Shown piece after piece: positions 45,523-54,779 of a stretch of 64,000 bases of DNA. The stretch covers positions 372,001-436,000 of the forward strand of contig OZ255620.1 in assembly GCA_965276665.1 (NCBI GenBank), in the 5' to 3' direction. Under the pieces are notes generated by a model that saw only the letters and a list, made by a program, of their open reading frames with translations, made no database searches and was not told where the DNA came from. Positions within the stretch are counted from its first letter, which is position 1. Each line of letters starts with the position of its first letter. This stretch comes from CAWGJC01 sp965276665. Lineage in GTDB: Bacteria; Pseudomonadota; Alphaproteobacteria; Acetobacterales; Acetobacteraceae. A program made the translations under genes and the position numbers.

Positions 45523-46849
45523 TTTTTCTCCCGCGCCGGCAGGCGCTCGCCGGCCTCGCGACCGCCGCAGCCTGCCGTACCGTCCTTGCCGAAACACCGC
45601 TGCATGCCAAGACGACGGGCGAGGCGAGCTTCTCGCCCAGCGGCCCGGATGCCACGCATTACGGCGCCGCCGAAGGATTCCCGAGCTTCGACCCCCGTTA
45701 CCCTATCTCCCGCTCAATCCGCGTCAGCCGAAATACCGCGTCGGCGCCTTTAGCCGTTTCGATTCGCTGTTCCTGACGCGCCGGGTCGGCCGCCCGGCCA
45801 TGCCCTCGCGGTTCAGGCGCGCGCCAACCGACATCCGATACACCCATGAGGACGTGCGGTCCTCGCCGGCGGAATACATGGCGCGGAATCCCGTCACCGG
45901 ATTGCTGATCGTCCGCGACGACGAGATTCTGTTCGAGCATTATCAATACGGCAGGACGGACCGGGACCGGCTCGCCTCGCAGTCGATGGCGAAATCGCTC
46001 ATCGGGATGCTGATCGGGATCGCGATCTCCGAAGGCGCCATCGCATCGGTCGAAGACAGGGCGGCGGCGTACGTACCGGGATTGCGGGGCACCGAATACG
46101 GCAGGACGCCGATTCACGACCTGCTGCACATGTCCTCCGGCGTGCAGTTCGGCGAGGAGGCGGACGATGAACGCGACCTCGACCGGCTGGCATTCGATCT
46201 GATGGGCGGCTATCCGGGCGTTCTGGCGAAAAGCCAGCGCGGTCCGTGGTTCGCCTCCTACCTGGGTGTGGCGAAGGGCACGGTCGCCAGCATCGCGCAG
46301 TTCAACCGGCGCGTCGCGCCACCTGGGGCGCGGTTTGCCTATGCGAGCATCGAAGCGGATGTGCTGGGCCTCGTGTTGCGGAACGCTGTCGGCAGATCGG
46401 TTTCGGCCTATCTGCAGGAGAAAATCTGGCGGCCGATCGGCGCGGAAGCCGACGCCTCGTGGCTGGTGGACGCGCAAGGTTTCGAGGTCGCGCACGGGTT
46501 CTTCAACGCCGTGTTGCGCGACTATGCGCGGCTCGGACGGCTGCTGGCCCAGGACGGTGCCTGGGATGGCAGGCAGATCATTCCCGCGCCATGGATGCGC
46601 GACGCGACGACGCCGCGTGCGGGCGATGCCACTCTCGCGCCGGGAAAGGCGGATCGGGATTTCGGCTATGGCTATCTGCTCTGGCTGCTGCCCTGGGGAA
46701 AGCGCCAGTTCGCGCTGTTCGGCGCTTACGGACAGCGCATCTGCGTCGATCCGGGCTCGGGCCTCGTCATGGTGCAAACGTCGGTGGATCAGCGGAGCGA
46801 AATCTGGCGGCTATGGTCTGCCCTGACCACGCAGTTCGGCAGAGCGTGA
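45519..46849 (+). pseudogene. serine hydrolase (beta-lactamase class C type), frameshifted
   Basis: One gene broken by a single-base deletion. The first frame starts at the GTG overlapping the smc stop and encodes a Tat-like signal (PRRQALAGLATAAACRTVLA). The second encodes a class C hydrolase, with the SxxK serine in SQSMAKSLIGM and FAYASIEADVLG later on. Restoring one C in the C5 run at 45692-45696 joins them as SFDPPLPYLPLNPRQPKYRV. The second frame could start at 45800, but would lack a signal. A sequencing error is possible, in which case this is a normal hydrolase. Confidence 0.65.
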
Positions 46850-46853
46850 CGGC

Positions 46854-47717
46854 CTACCCGCGCCGCCGGCCGAAGCAGGCGGCGATCTCGCGCGCCGCAC
46901 CATCCGGATCCTCGCGATGGGGAAAATGGCCGACGGCCTGGAACATCTTCAGGTCCAGGTCGGTAAAAGTCTCGCCGAGACGGTCGGTCCAGGCGAACGG
47001 AAAGATCGCATCGTTCTCCGCCCAGCGCACGCAGGTCGGCAGCGGGATCGGCGGGAGCGGCGCGGCCTCGCCCGCGATCATCCCCATCCGCTGCGCGTGC
47101 GCGGCGCGGTAATAGGCGAAGCCGCCCGCGAGATTGCAGGGCACCATGAAATTATCGACCCATTCCTCCAGCACGTCGTCGAACGCATCCTTGCGGTGCG
47201 CCCAGCGGCGGAGGAAATGGCCGATATAGGCGCGGCAGCTCTCGCGCGTCGCGCCCACCAGCGCCGGCGCGAACGGCATCTGGTGGAAGGATTGATACCA
47301 GATCTCGTTCAGCCGGTGCGGCGCGCCCATCCTCGCGCCGATGCCGGGATAGACGAAATCGAAGAAGAACAGTCCAGTGAACCGCTCCGGCGCGCGACGC
47401 GCCATCGCCTGCATGACCGCGCCGCCCACATCATGGCCGACGAGCCCGACCCGCTGCTGCCCGAGCGCGTCCAGCAGGGCCAGCAGGTCGCCCGCGTGAT
47501 CCTCCGCGCCCCATTTCTCCCCTGCAGGCTTGTCGCTCTGCCCGAACCCGCGCAGATCGGGGGCGATGAGCGTGAAGCGATCGGCCAAGCGGCGCATCAC
47601 CGGCTCCCAGGTCAGCCAGAATTCCGGCCAACCATGCAGCAGCAGAAGCGGCGGCCCCGCGCCGTCGATCGCCACGTGAAAATCCGCGCCCGCCGACCGC
47701 AGCTGATGGTGTTGCAC
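46854..47717 (-). CDS. alpha/beta hydrolase (epoxide hydrolase/haloalkane dehalogenase-like)
   Basis: A 287-residue alpha/beta hydrolase. The oxyanion motif HGWPEFW is near residue 28-40, and the nucleophile is Asp in LVGHDVGGAVMQ (normally Ser in lipases), as in epoxide hydrolases and haloalkane dehalogenases. A catalytic His lies in AVGHFPHRED near the end. The cap domain is helical, with NEIWYQSFHQMPFAP. The substrate cannot be told. The GTG start at 47717 is preferred because GGAGGGCGGG lies upstream; a TTG at 47741 is also in frame. It is convergent with the hydrolase gene before it, leaving only 4 bp. Confidence 0.85.
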   Translation of the reverse strand: MQHHQLRSAGADFHVAIDGAGPPLLLLHGWPEFWLTWEPVMRRLADRFTLIAPDLRGFGQSDKPAGEKWGAEDHAGDLLALLDALGQQRVGLVGHDVGGAVMQAMARRAPERFTGLFFFDFVYPGIGARMGAPHRLNEIWYQSFHQMPFAPALVGATRESCRAYIGHFLRRWAHRKDAFDDVLEEWVDNFMVPCNLAGGFAYYRAAHAQRMGMIAGEAAPLPPIPLPTCVRWAENDAIFPFAWTDRLGETFTDLDLKMFQAVGHFPHREDPDGAAREIAACFGRRRG

Positions 47718-47954
47718 TGGTCCCGCCCTCCGCGGCGGCAAGACATGCTCTACCCTGAGGCGGTGGTCGGGAGCGAGGCCGGACGGTGACGAGCTTTTTG
47801 CAAGGCGGCCGGCCGCGTGACCACCGAGCGCTTCGAGGGTTCAGCCCCATGATGCGACCGTAAGTGGCCGACGGCGCGTTCACTATCGCATCGGCACGGC
47901 TGCTCCGCAGAGATTTGGTTTGACCCGGATCGTGGCCGGGTTCATCGCCGGACC

Positions 47955-49820
47955 ATGCTGTTCCGCTTCTTCGAGAACCTGATCGATCCGACCGCCGCGG
48001 GTGCGCCCGGCACGCCGCCCGACCATCTCGGCAAATTCTACTGGCGCCATGTCGCGCAGGTGCGCGGCTTGCTCCTCGGGCTGTTCGCCGCGGGCCTCGC
48101 GGTCGCCCTGCTCGACGCCTCCATCCCGGTGTTTCTCGGCCGGGTCGTCTCGTTGATCACCTCGCAGGATCCCGAGGCTGTGCTTCGGCATGCGCTGCCG
48201 CAGCTCGTCGGGATGGCGCTCGTGCTGCTGATCGTCCGGCCGCTGGCGATGCTGGCGCAGTACCTGGTGACCAACCAGGCGCTGGCGCCCGGCCTCTCCA
48301 ATCTCATTCGCTGGCAGAATCACTGGCACGTCATCCGGCAGAGCTGGAATTTCTTCCAGAACGATTATGCCGGCCGGATCTCCAACCGGGTGATGCAGGT
48401 CGGGCCGGCGCTGCGCGAGAGCGTGGTCTCGGCGACCAATGCGGTCTGGTACATCCTGGTCTACGGCACCAGCGCGATCCTGCTGCTCGGCCGCACCGAC
48501 TGGCGCCTCACCCTGCCGATCATCGGCTGGTTCACCTGCTACGGGATTTTCCTGCGCCTTTTCGTCCCCCGCATGCGGGAGCGGTCGCGCCGGGTCTCGG
48601 AAGCCCGCTCCGGCCTGACCGGCCGGGTGGTGGACAGCTACACCAACATCCTCACCGTCAAGCTGTTCGCCAGGGCGCGCGACGAGGATGATTTCGTGCG
48701 CGAGGCGATCGACGACCATACCGGCGCCTTTCGCCGCCAGCTCCGCATGCTCACCGGCTTCGTCTGCACGCTCGCGGTGATGAACGCGATGCTGGTGGTG
48801 TCGACCGGCGGGGTCGCGATCTGGCTATGGTCACGCGGACGGGTGCCGGTGGGCGTGGTCGCGATGGCCTTGCCGCTGGCCTGGCAGATCGCCAGCATCG
48901 CCGGCTGGGTCGGTCAGAACGTCACCGCGATTTTCGAGAATGTCGGGGTGGTGCAGGACGGGATGCGCTCGATCGCGGTGCCCTGGCAGATGGCGGACCC
49001 GCCTGGCGCCGCGACGCTCCGCCTCACCCAGGGGGCGATCCGCTTCGAGCATGTCAGCTTCGATTACGGACGCACGCGCCCGCCCGGCCAGCGCGGCGGG
49101 GTGTTGCGCGACCTCGATCTCGCGATCGCGCCCGGCGAGCGGGTCGGGCTGATCGGGCGGTCGGGCGCCGGCAAATCCACGCTCGTCAACCTGCTGCTGC
49201 GATTCCACGCGCCCGAATCGGGCCGCATCCTGATCGACGGACAGGATATCGCCGGCGTCACCCAGGAGAGCCTGCGCGGCGAGATCGGCATGGTGACGCA
49301 GGACACCTCCCTGCTGCACCGCTCGATCCGCGAGAACATCCGCTACGGCCGGCCGGATGCGAGCGAGGCGGAGATCGTCGCCGCCGCCGAGCAGGCGCAG
49401 GCGCTCGACTTCATCGAGCAGCTCGAGGATTGGAATGGCCGTACCGGCTTCGACGCGCAGGTGGGCGAGCGCGGGGTGAAGCTCTCCGGCGGCCAGCGGC
49501 AGCGGATCGCGATCGCCCGGGTGATCCTGAAGGACGCGCCGATCCTGGTGCTCGACGAGGCGACCTCGGCCCTCGATTCGGAAGTCGAGGCGGCGATCCA
49601 GGAGCAGCTCGCCGCGCTGATGGAGGGCCGCACGGTGATCGCGATCGCGCACCGGCTGTCCACCATCGCGCGGATGGACCGGCTGGTGGTGCTCGATGCC
49701 GGGCGCATCGTCGAGCAAGGCACGCATGACGCGCTGCTCGCCGCCGGCGGCGCCTATGCCGCGCTGTGGCGGCGGCAATCGGGCGGATTCACCGATGCGG
49801 CGCAGGCGGTCGAGGTTTGA
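47955..49820 (+). CDS. ABC exporter, fused permease and ATPase
   Basis: A half-size ABC exporter of 621 residues. The N-terminal 340 residues hold about six hydrophobic segments (e.g. VRGLLLGLFAAGLAVALLDA), the C-terminal part an ATPase with Walker A GRSGAGKST, signature VKLSGGQRQRIAIARVI, and Walker B LVLDEATSALD, and an H-loop IAHRLSTIARMD. It belongs to the multidrug/lipid A exporter class, but the substrate is unknown. It ends 82 bp before atpI. Confidence 0.9.
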   Translation: MLFRFFENLIDPTAAGAPGTPPDHLGKFYWRHVAQVRGLLLGLFAAGLAVALLDASIPVFLGRVVSLITSQDPEAVLRHALPQLVGMALVLLIVRPLAMLAQYLVTNQALAPGLSNLIRWQNHWHVIRQSWNFFQNDYAGRISNRVMQVGPALRESVVSATNAVWYILVYGTSAILLLGRTDWRLTLPIIGWFTCYGIFLRLFVPRMRERSRRVSEARSGLTGRVVDSYTNILTVKLFARARDEDDFVREAIDDHTGAFRRQLRMLTGFVCTLAVMNAMLVVSTGGVAIWLWSRGRVPVGVVAMALPLAWQIASIAGWVGQNVTAIFENVGVVQDGMRSIAVPWQMADPPGAATLRLTQGAIRFEHVSFDYGRTRPPGQRGGVLRDLDLAIAPGERVGLIGRSGAGKSTLVNLLLRFHAPESGRILIDGQDIAGVTQESLRGEIGMVTQDTSLLHRSIRENIRYGRPDASEAEIVAAAEQAQALDFIEQLEDWNGRTGFDAQVGERGVKLSGGQRQRIAIARVILKDAPILVLDEATSALDSEVEAAIQEQLAALMEGRTVIAIAHRLSTIARMDRLVVLDAGRIVEQGTHDALLAAGGAYAALWRRQSGGFTDAAQAVEV

Positions 49821-49834
49821 CCGGTCCCCTATTC

Positions 49835-49863
49835 TTGACACTTCATTGCCGCGCCGTTAGCAA
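49835..49863 (+). promoter_or_regulatory. candidate sigma-70 promoter of the atp Fo operon
   Basis: TTGACA at 49835-49840 matches the -35 consensus exactly; TAGCAA at 49858-49863 is a weak -10, 17 bp away. A small hairpin GACAG/CTGTC in the leader sits just before the atpI start. The motif is plausible in a gene-dense region but is not proven. Confidence 0.4.
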
Positions 49864-49901
49864 GCGCACGCTTTCCGACAGGAAAATCTGTCAGGGCTGA
49901 T

Positions 49902-50216
49902 ATGGACGAGAAGCAGGGCGGCGTCGGCGATTCCTTCGAGGAAAGGCTGCGCGCGGCTCGCGGCAGGCAGGGGCTCGACGCGCCCCCGGCAGGTCCGGAC
50001 GCGGGGTCCGGAGGGGTGTCGGGTTCGCCTTGGGGGATCGGCCTGAGAGTGGGCGTGGAGCTGGTCTCCGCGCTGGTCGTGGGGCTCGGCATCGGTTGGG
50101 TGCTGGATCGCTGGCTCGGGACCAGGCCTATCTTCCTCGCTGTGTTCGTCCTGCTGGGGGGCGTGGCGGGGGTTCTGAACGTGTGGCGCCTGTTCGCGCC
50201 GCGGGGCGAGGCATAG
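49902..50216 (+). CDS. atpI: ATP synthase protein I
   Basis: A 104-residue membrane protein with a charged N-terminal half and two hydrophobic helices (VELVSALVVGLGIGWVL, FLAVFVLLGGVAGVL), as in AtpI. AtpI helps c-ring assembly and is not essential in many bacteria. It opens the Fo cluster atpI-B-E-F'-F. Confidence 0.88.
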   Translation: MDEKQGGVGDSFEERLRAARGRQGLDAPPAGPDAGSGGVSGSPWGIGLRVGVELVSALVVGLGIGWVLDRWLGTRPIFLAVFVLLGGVAGVLNVWRLFAPRGEA

Positions 50217-50262
50217 AGGTCCGGCGTCCGGAATGTCCGGGCGACCCGAGGGGGAAAGTGGA

Positions 50263-51015
50263 GTGGCGGCCACACACACGATCGACGCGCTGAGCCAGTT
50301 CCGGCTGCGCACCGCCCTGGGCCCGGTCGGCGCCTCGGTGAACTTCACTCAGTCAAATCTCATGATGGTGGCGGCCGGCATCATCGTTCTCGGCATGCTC
50401 TATCTCGGCATGCGCCCGCGCGCGATGGTGCCGGGGCGCCTGCAGGCGCTGGCGGAGATGTCCTACGAAGGCGTGATGTCGATGTGCGTCGGCACCATCG
50501 GGCCGGAGGGGCGGAAATTCTTCCCGCTGGTGTTCACGATCTTCTTCTTTGTGCTGCTCGGCAATCTGATCGGCGTCTGGCCGTATTTCTTCACCTATAC
50601 GAGCCATATCGCGGTGACGGGGGCGCTCAGCCTTTTCGTCGTGGTGTTCGTCACCATCGTGGGCCTTGTGCTGCATGGCTGGCACTTTTTCAGCTACTTC
50701 TTCCCGAAGGGCTCTCCGGTGGTGCTCGCGCCGCTGCTGATCCCGATCGAGATCATCTCCTATCTCTCGCGGCTGATCTCGCTTTCGGTGCGTCTGTTCG
50801 CGAACATGGTCGCCGGTCACGTGATGCTGGAAGTGTTCGCCGCCTTCGTGGTGATGCTCGGCACGGCGGGCGTGATCGGCTGGGTTCCGGCCGGACTCTC
50901 GCTCGCGATCAACGTGCTGCTGATCGGCTTCGAGCTGCTCGTCGCGTTCCTGCAGGCCTATGTCTTCGCGATCCTGACCTGCATCTACCTGCACGACGCG
51001 GTCCACCTGCACTAA
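50263..51015 (+). CDS. atpB: ATP synthase Fo subunit a
   Basis: Subunit a carries the proton path against the c-ring. The 250-residue protein has the segments typical of AtpB and the essential Arg in LSVRLFANMVAGH, with conserved VFVTIVGLVLHGWHFFSYF. The GTG start is preferred because GAGGGGGA lies before it; an in-frame ATG ten codons upstream is less favourable. Confidence 0.95.
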   Translation: MAATHTIDALSQFRLRTALGPVGASVNFTQSNLMMVAAGIIVLGMLYLGMRPRAMVPGRLQALAEMSYEGVMSMCVGTIGPEGRKFFPLVFTIFFFVLLGNLIGVWPYFFTYTSHIAVTGALSLFVVVFVTIVGLVLHGWHFFSYFFPKGSPVVLAPLLIPIEIISYLSRLISLSVRLFANMVAGHVMLEVFAAFVVMLGTAGVIGWVPAGLSLAINVLLIGFELLVAFLQAYVFAILTCIYLHDAVHLH

Positions 51016-51087
51016 CCACTTCCCGCACTTCCCGCCCCGGGCGAACCGCCCGGCGCGACCGGACGGCATGAAAGGAAAGAGTACCCC

Positions 51088-51324
51088 ATGGAGCCAGCCG
51101 CCTTTATCACCGCGTTCAAGAATCTCGGCGCGGGCGTTGCGGTGATCCCGCTTTTCGGCGTGGGCATCGGAATCGGCAACATCTTCGCCGCCCTGGTGAA
51201 CAGCGTCGCCCGCAACCCGGCCTCGCGCGACCGCGTGTTCGGCCTCGCGATCCTGGGCTTCGCGCTAACCGAGGCGGTGGCGCTCTACGCGCTGCTGATC
51301 GCGTTCCTCGTCCTGTTCACCTGA
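51088..51324 (+). CDS. atpE: ATP synthase Fo subunit c
   Basis: The 78-residue proteolipid of two hydrophobic helices joined by the polar loop ARNPASRD. The proton-carrying acid is the Glu in LGFALTEAVALYALLIAFLV. Length and sequence fit alphaproteobacterial c-subunits. Forms the rotor ring of the complex. Confidence 0.96.
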   Translation: MEPAAFITAFKNLGAGVAVIPLFGVGIGIGNIFAALVNSVARNPASRDRVFGLAILGFALTEAVALYALLIAFLVLFT

Positions 51325-51349
51325 GCGCGGCGCGTCGGGGAGTACGACG

Positions 51350-51952
51350 ATGCGCCTGATCCGGACCAACGCGCTGCGGGTCGCGACATGCCTGATGCTG
51401 TCGCTACTCCTCGCGCCCGGACTCGCTTTGGCGCAGGCGCCGTCGAGCGGCGGCATGCCGCCGCTCGATTTCAAGAACCCGCTGACCACGAGCCAGGTCG
51501 TCTGGCTGGTGATCATCTTCGTCGTGCTCTATTTGCTGCTCGCCCGCTGGGCGCTGCCGCAGGTCGGCGAGGTGGTCGAGAAGCGGGCCAGCATCATCGC
51601 CGCCGATCTCGAGACGGCGCGGCGGGCGAAGGCGGAGGCTGATTCGGCGGTGAGCGAGCTCACCGCGGCCACGCGAAAGGCGCATGCGGAAGCACAGGCC
51701 GGCATCGCGGCCGCGCTCGGCGAGGCCAAGGCCGAGGCTGCGAAGCAAGCCGAGGAAGCCAATCGGCGGCTTGATGCGCAGCTCGACGATGCCGAGCAGC
51801 GCATCCGGGCCGCGCGCGACAGCGCGATGGGCGCGCTGCGCCAGGTGGCGGCCGATACCGCCGCCAATGTCGTCACGCGCTTGACCGGACACACGCCCGA
51901 TACCGCCTCGGTCGAGGCGGCGGTCGGCCGCACCATCGCCGCTCGCGGCTGA
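51350..51952 (+). CDS. atpF': ATP synthase Fo subunit b'
   Basis: A 200-residue stator subunit. It starts with a cleavable-looking hydrophobic leader (LRVATCLMLSLLLAPGLALA), which is longer than in subunit b, then one membrane helix (VVWLVIIFVVLYLLLARWAL) and a long charged helix. A separate b' beside b is typical of alphaproteobacteria and cyanobacteria. Confidence 0.93.
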   Translation: MRLIRTNALRVATCLMLSLLLAPGLALAQAPSSGGMPPLDFKNPLTTSQVVWLVIIFVVLYLLLARWALPQVGEVVEKRASIIAADLETARRAKAEADSAVSELTAATRKAHAEAQAGIAAALGEAKAEAAKQAEEANRRLDAQLDDAEQRIRAARDSAMGALRQVAADTAANVVTRLTGHTPDTASVEAAVGRTIAARG

Positions 51953-51964
51953 CGGAGGATCGGC

Positions 51965-52474
51965 ATGAACAACGAGAGCATGCTGACGGAACCGCGCTTC
52001 TGGGTCGCCGTCGCCTTCGTCATCTTCTTCGTGCTGTTCGGGCGCAAGCTCTGGACGACCATTCTCGGCATTCTCGACGGCCGCGCGGTGCGCATCCGGG
52101 CCGAGCTCGACGAGGCGAAGAAGCTCCGCCGCGAGGCGGAGGCGATGCTCGCCGATGCTCGTCAGCGGCGCGAGGCTGCATTGCGGGATGCCGACTCCCT
52201 GCTCGTATCCGCGAAAGCCGAGGCGGCGCGGATTGCCGACGCCGCCCGCGCCGATGCCGCAGCAACAGCCAAGCGCCGCGAGCAGATGGCGATCGAACGC
52301 ATCGCCAGCGCCGAGAAAGCCGCGGTGAACGAGGTTCGTCTCGCCGCCGCCGACATCGCCGCCCGCGCCGCGCAACAGATGATCACCGAACAGCTCTCCC
52401 CGGAAGCCGATGGCGCGATCATCGACCGCGCCATCGCCGGATTGCCCGGCGCTCTGTCCCGCCGCGCCGCCTAG
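51965..52474 (+). CDS. atpF: ATP synthase Fo subunit b
   Basis: A 169-residue subunit with one N-terminal membrane helix (EPRFWVAVAFVIFFVLFGRKL) followed by a charged helix that dimerises with b' to form the stator. The start is 12 bp after the b' stop. It is the last gene of the cluster; F1 genes must be elsewhere, as in other Rhodospirillales. Confidence 0.93.
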   Translation: MNNESMLTEPRFWVAVAFVIFFVLFGRKLWTTILGILDGRAVRIRAELDEAKKLRREAEAMLADARQRREAALRDADSLLVSAKAEAARIADAARADAAATAKRREQMAIERIASAEKAAVNEVRLAAADIAARAAQQMITEQLSPEADGAIIDRAIAGLPGALSRRAA

Positions 52475-52485
52475 AGGCATCCACG

Positions 52486-52613
52486 TGGCACTTCGCGCGA
52501 AGCGCAATCAAACACCCAATCACGTCCGGCCCAGCTTGTGTCACGCCAGACACCGTACCGGGTTCTAAGGGCGACTGCCCTTAGCGGGGTCCAGGGGCGG
52601 AGCCCCTTCCCCT
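52486..52613. repeat. GC-rich composite repeat, single-sided copy D
   Basis: Only one arm is recognisable: GGTTCTAAGGGCGACTGCCC then GGGTCCAGGGGCGGAGCCCC at the right end, preceded by TTCGCGCGAAGCGCAATC, the core palindrome. It lies between atpF and the second orphan binding-protein gene. Confidence 0.65.
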
Positions 52614-52679
52614 TCCCATCTTCCTTCCACCCCCCAAACTTTCCCTCTACCGTCCTCGCATGGCGGGCAGGAGCGACGG

Positions 52680-54257
52680 ATGAAGCGCAGGCAATTCCTC
52701 GGCGGCGGTGCCGCGATCGTCGGCACCGGTCTGGCGCGGCCCGCGATTGCGCAGGGCAAGGCGCGGGTGCTGAAATTCGTCCCTCAGGCCGATCTTGCGA
52801 GCCCCGATCCGGTTTGGACCACGACCGTCGTTGCCGCCAATCAAGGTTTCATGGTGTGGGACACGCTGTTCGGCGTCGACGGCACGCTCACGCCCAAGCT
52901 GCAGATGCTGCAGGGCTACGGCCTGTCCGACGACAAGCTGACCTGGACGATGAAGCTGCGCGACGGGCTGCTGTTCCATGATGGCGAGAAGGTGCGCTCG
53001 ACCGATTGCATCGCCTCCATCAAGCGCTGGGCGAAGCGCAACGGTCTTGGTCAGCGGTTGATGATGCAGCTCGCCGAGATGAAGGTGCAGGACGACAAGA
53101 GCTTCCAGATCCGGCTCAACAAGCCCTATCCGGTGCTGCCCTACGCGCTCGGTGAAGAGCCCTGCTTCATCATGCCGGAGCGGATCGCCAAGACGGATGC
53201 GTTCACCCAGATCAAGGAATTCGTCGGCAGCGGCCCGTATCGCTTCCTGCCGAACGAGTGGGTTTCGGGGTCCGGCGCGGCATGGGAGCGGTTCGAGAAA
53301 TACGTGCCGCGCCAGGAGGCGCCCGACCTTTATTCCGGCGGCAAGGTCGCGAATTTCGATCGCGTGCAATGGATCACCATGCCTGATCCCGCGACACGGG
53401 CGGCGGCGCTGCAGAGCGGCGAGGTTGATTGGGTCGAGCAGCCGCTGATCGACCTGCTGCCGATGCTGCGGAGATCACCGGGCGTGACGGTCAACACGCT
53501 CGATCCGGTGGGCGTGGTCGCGGTGATCGGCGTCAACCACACGCAGCCGCCCTTCGACAATCGCAAGCTGCTGCAGGCGATCCTGCCGGCGGTGGATCAG
53601 CGCGAGTTCATGGCCGCGGTGGTCGGCGAGCAGTCCGATCTCGCCAGGACCGGCGTCGGCACCTTCACGCTCGGCACGCCGCTCGCCAATACGGCCGGGC
53701 TCGACGTGCTGACCGGGCCGCGCAACCTCGATCTCGCGAAGAAGCTGGTGGCGCAATCCGGCTACAAGGGCGAGCCGATCGTGCTGATGTCGCCCTCCGA
53801 CCAGGCGGCCCTGCAGGCGAGCGCAGAGGTGACGGAAAACCTGTTCAAGAGGCTCGGTCTGAACGTGCAATACGCCAGCATGGATTGGGGCACGCTGGTT
53901 TCGCGCCGCGCGAGCCATGCGCCCTCAGACCAGGGCGGCTGGAATGCCTTCTGCACGACCTGGACCGGTCTCACCCTCGCCAATCCGGGCACCTCGGTGC
54001 CGCTGCGCGGCAACGGCGCTGGCGGCTGGTTCGGCTGGCCGGTCGATCCCGAGATGGAGGCGCTGCGCGACAAATGGTTCGACGCGCCGGATCTCGCCGG
54101 TCAGAAAGCGGTGGCGGAGGACATCCAGCGCCTCGCCATGCAGCACGTGCCGTATATTCCGACCGGGCAGTTCTTCCAGCCAACCGCTTACCGGAACAAT
54201 CTGACCGGCTTCCTCAAATCGCCTCTCTCGTTGTTCTGGAGCGTCAGGCGCGTCTGA
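52680..54257 (+). CDS. ABC transporter substrate-binding protein (peptide/nickel family 5), second copy
   Basis: A 525-residue binding protein, a clear paralogue of the one at 36936: both share LKFVPQADLASPDPVWTT-like starts, DTLFG, RDGLLFHDGEKV, and the C-terminal GNGAGGWFGW. It begins MKRRQFLGGGAAIVGTGLAR, a Tat-type signal, and again lacks neighbouring permease genes. Repeat copy D lies directly upstream. It ends 14 bp inside the convergent rsfS gene. Confidence 0.85.
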   Translation: MKRRQFLGGGAAIVGTGLARPAIAQGKARVLKFVPQADLASPDPVWTTTVVAANQGFMVWDTLFGVDGTLTPKLQMLQGYGLSDDKLTWTMKLRDGLLFHDGEKVRSTDCIASIKRWAKRNGLGQRLMMQLAEMKVQDDKSFQIRLNKPYPVLPYALGEEPCFIMPERIAKTDAFTQIKEFVGSGPYRFLPNEWVSGSGAAWERFEKYVPRQEAPDLYSGGKVANFDRVQWITMPDPATRAAALQSGEVDWVEQPLIDLLPMLRRSPGVTVNTLDPVGVVAVIGVNHTQPPFDNRKLLQAILPAVDQREFMAAVVGEQSDLARTGVGTFTLGTPLANTAGLDVLTGPRNLDLAKKLVAQSGYKGEPIVLMSPSDQAALQASAEVTENLFKRLGLNVQYASMDWGTLVSRRASHAPSDQGGWNAFCTTWTGLTLANPGTSVPLRGNGAGGWFGWPVDPEMEALRDKWFDAPDLAGQKAVAEDIQRLAMQHVPYIPTGQFFQPTAYRNNLTGFLKSPLSLFWSVRRV

Positions 54258-54639
54258 CCGGGCTCTGCTCCGCCGGTTCGTCGAGCTCGGCGCCCCACAT
54301 CCGCTCGAGGGCGTAGATCGTGCGGGCTTCCGGCTTGAACAGATGGATGACGATGTCGCCCGCGTCGATCAGCACCCAGTCGGAGCCGCCGGCGCCCTCG
54401 GTCCTGATCCGGCGGATGCCGATCTCGCGCAGCTTCTCCTCGAGATGCGTCGCCATCGCGGTGATCTGACGGTCGGCGAGGCCGGTCGCGATCACCATGC
54501 GGTCGGCGAAGGCGGCGCGGCCGGCGAGGTCGAGTGTCACGATCTCCTCGGCCTTGTCGTCCTCCAGGCTGCCGACAATGGTCTCCTGCATCCGGTCGAG
54601 CAGATCGGGGATGGCGGGGAGACGGTCGGCCGTCGCCAC
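54244..54639 (-). CDS. rsfS: ribosomal silencing factor RsfS
   Basis: Binds uL14 and keeps ribosomal subunits apart in starvation. The 131-residue form begins at GTG 54639, with the family core VTLDLAGRAAFADRMVIATG, then HLEEKLREIGIRRI and GSDWVLIDAGDIVIHLF. The frame is open and codon-biased for a further 144 bases upstream (residues reading AKKPETDEPATPPKRRRAAA and on), to an ATA that lies seven bases after AAGGAG, overlapping the nadD stop. The true start may be that ATA or another rare codon. Downstream of nadD as in most bacteria. Confidence 0.9.
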   Translation of the reverse strand: MATADRLPAIPDLLDRMQETIVGSLEDDKAEEIVTLDLAGRAAFADRMVIATGLADRQITAMATHLEEKLREIGIRRIRTEGAGGSDWVLIDAGDIVIHLFKPEARTIYALERMWGAELDEPAEQSPVRRA

Positions 54640-54779
54640 CGGGCCTGCCGCGACCGCACGCTTGCGCGGCGAGGCGGGTGCCTTGGGTTCGTCCGGCTTG
54701 GGATTGAGCGCATCCGGCTTGGCCGCGGCGCGGCGGCGCTTCGGCGGGGTGGCGGGCTCGTCCGTCTCGGGCTTCTTGG

